DNA of 5,946 nt, taken from assembly GCA_964600965.1 (NCBI GenBank), contig CAZRLO010000148.1, forward strand, positions 1-5,946, in the 5' to 3' direction. Within the stretch, counting starts at the first letter, position 1, and each line of letters begins with the position of its first letter. Shown here piece after piece: positions 5,543 to 5,946 of the stretch. The notes under the pieces are model-generated. The model saw only the letters and a list, made by a program, of their open reading frames with translations, was not told the origin of the DNA and ran no database searches. This stretch comes from UBA5972 sp964600965 (GTDB taxonomy: Bacteria; Pseudomonadota; Alphaproteobacteria; Rhodobacterales; Rhodobacteraceae). The position numbers and the translations under genes were made by a program.

Positions 5543-5695
5543 ATGCAAGAACGCAGGACCCAACCCGATCCCGTCCCGACCCCCAAAACGGGCCGTGACC
5601 AGCCGATCCCGCTGGCCGACCGCCGCCGGCTGTTCCACCCGCAACAGCAGGACGAGGCCGAACCGACCGTGTTCACCGACTGGGCTGCAATCTGA
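5543..5695 (+). CDS. Hypothetical small protein, 50 residues, Pro-rich and charged
   Basis: I do not recognise this protein. The frame opens at ATG 5543 with GAGGAG (5531-5536) six bases upstream, as strong a Shine-Dalgarno as any in the window. Codons are strongly G/C-ending like those of the neighbouring genes. The product starts MQERRTQPDP, has eight prolines, an Arg triplet (ADRRRLFHP), a Gln triplet and an acidic stretch, and ends EPTVFTDWAAI. No signal peptide, membrane segment or cysteine is present, so it is probably a soluble and partly disordered cytoplasmic protein. The C-terminal EPTxFxDW faintly recalls the EPTRYGDWE motif of DUF1674/SdhE-assembly-type small proteins, but too weakly to assign. 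It converges on ndk with 37 bases between stops. It might still be a chance open frame, though the ribosome binding site argues against that. Confidence 0.55.
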   Translation: MQERRTQPDPVPTPKTGRDQPIPLADRRRLFHPQQQDEAEPTVFTDWAAI

Positions 5696-5697
5696 GA

Positions 5698-5727
5698 CCG
5701 GGCAAAACCAGCAGGACCGGTGCCCGG
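5698..5727. terminator. Weak stem-loop between the convergent small ORF and ndk
   Basis: CCGGGCA (5698-5704) pairs with TGCCCGG (5721-5727), a 7-bp stem with a 16-nt loop that fills most of the 37-bp gap between the two stop codons. The position suits a bidirectional terminator, but there is no T-tract on either strand, so the call rests on placement. Confidence 0.35.
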
Positions 5728-5732
5728 CGGTG

Positions 5733-5946
5733 TCAGCCGACCAGTTCCAGTCCTGAAAAGAAATAGGCGATCTCGACCGCCGCCGTCTCCGGTGCGTCGG
5801 ACCCATGCACCGAATTCTCGCCCACCGATGCCGCGAATTCCGCCCGCACCGTGCCCGGTGCCGCGTCCGCCGGGTTGGTCGCCCCCATCACCTCACGGTT
5901 TTTGGCAATCGCGCCCTCGCCTTCCAGAACCTGCGCAACGATCGGG
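5733..5946 (-). CDS. ndk: Nucleoside diphosphate kinase (partial, N-terminus outside window)
   Basis: Ndk moves the gamma phosphate from ATP to other nucleoside diphosphates through a phosphohistidine and so balances cytoplasmic NTP and dNTP pools. The reverse complement gives 70 residues ending at TGA (5733-5735), about half of the usual 140. Conserved features in order: VLEGEGAIAKNRE with the nucleotide-binding Arg, GATNPADA, GTVRAEF with a second binding Arg, and ENSVHGSDA holding the catalytic His (codon 5805-5807) and the Asn three residues before it, then EIAYFF. These align directly with the E. coli C-terminal half (GATNPA, GTHGSDS, EIAYFF). The residue after HGSD is Ala where E. coli has Ser; I believe this is common in alphaproteobacteria. 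The protein ends soon after YFFSGLELVG, a short tail. It is convergent with the small ORF and probably has no functional tie to the transporter. Confidence 0.95.
   Translation of the reverse strand, partial: PIVAQVLEGEGAIAKNREVMGATNPADAAPGTVRAEFAASVGENSVHGSDAPETAAVEIAYFFSGLELVG

Noticed and set aside
5438..5806. 122-codon minus-strand frame across the small ORF and the ndk end
   Set aside because: It overlaps the strongly supported ndk C-terminus in another frame on the same strand, and its product is low-complexity Arg/Ser-rich.
1..5946. Mobile elements, CRISPR arrays, tRNA or rRNA genes
   Set aside because: I saw no terminal repeats, transposase motifs, spaced direct repeats or tRNA cloverleaf, and base composition is uniform apart from the AT-richer intergenic region.

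Overview
The window looks like chromosomal DNA of a GC-rich alphaproteobacterium, most likely of the Rhodobacterales/Roseobacter type. The basis is strong G/C bias at third codon positions, the form of the PhnD-family binding protein, and an Ndk tail ending in YFFSGLELVG. The placement is from memory of related proteins, not from a search.

Layout, left to right. (1) Positions 1-560, minus strand: the N-terminal 186 residues of a PhnD-type periplasmic binding protein for phosphonate/phosphite/phosphate, cut by the window edge. (2) Positions 561-982: a 422-bp AT-richer divergent intergenic region. It holds a candidate phnD promoter, a candidate afuA promoter, a terminator-like stem-loop that may end a small RNA, a 10-bp palindrome, and an 11-codon upstream ORF whose stop overlaps the afuA start. 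(3) Positions 983-5305, plus strand: a tight three-gene ABC importer operon, afuA (binding protein), afuB (one long permease with two fused transmembrane domains) and afuC (ATPase). Gaps are 5 and 1 nt. (4) Positions 5306-5542: a non-coding stretch with three short perfect hairpins in a row. (5) Positions 5543-5695: an unrecognised 50-residue Pro/charged small ORF with a strong ribosome binding site. (6) Positions 5733-5946, minus strand: the C-terminal 70 residues of nucleoside diphosphate kinase (Ndk), convergent with the small ORF.

How the genes work together. The Afu importer is often annotated as ferric iron uptake. However, this AfuA lacks the FbpA-type tyrosine pair and keeps Ser59, His227, Asp228 and Glu251, which match the sugar-phosphate ligands I recall from Actinobacillus AfuA. 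The likely substrates are hexose or heptose phosphates. With a PhnD-type protein transcribed divergently, the left two thirds of the window reads as a scavenging locus for phosphorus-containing organic compounds. No regulator gene is visible. Nothing in the window amounts to a clearly new system. The most open items are the intergenic RNA signals, the upstream ORF and the 50-residue ORF.
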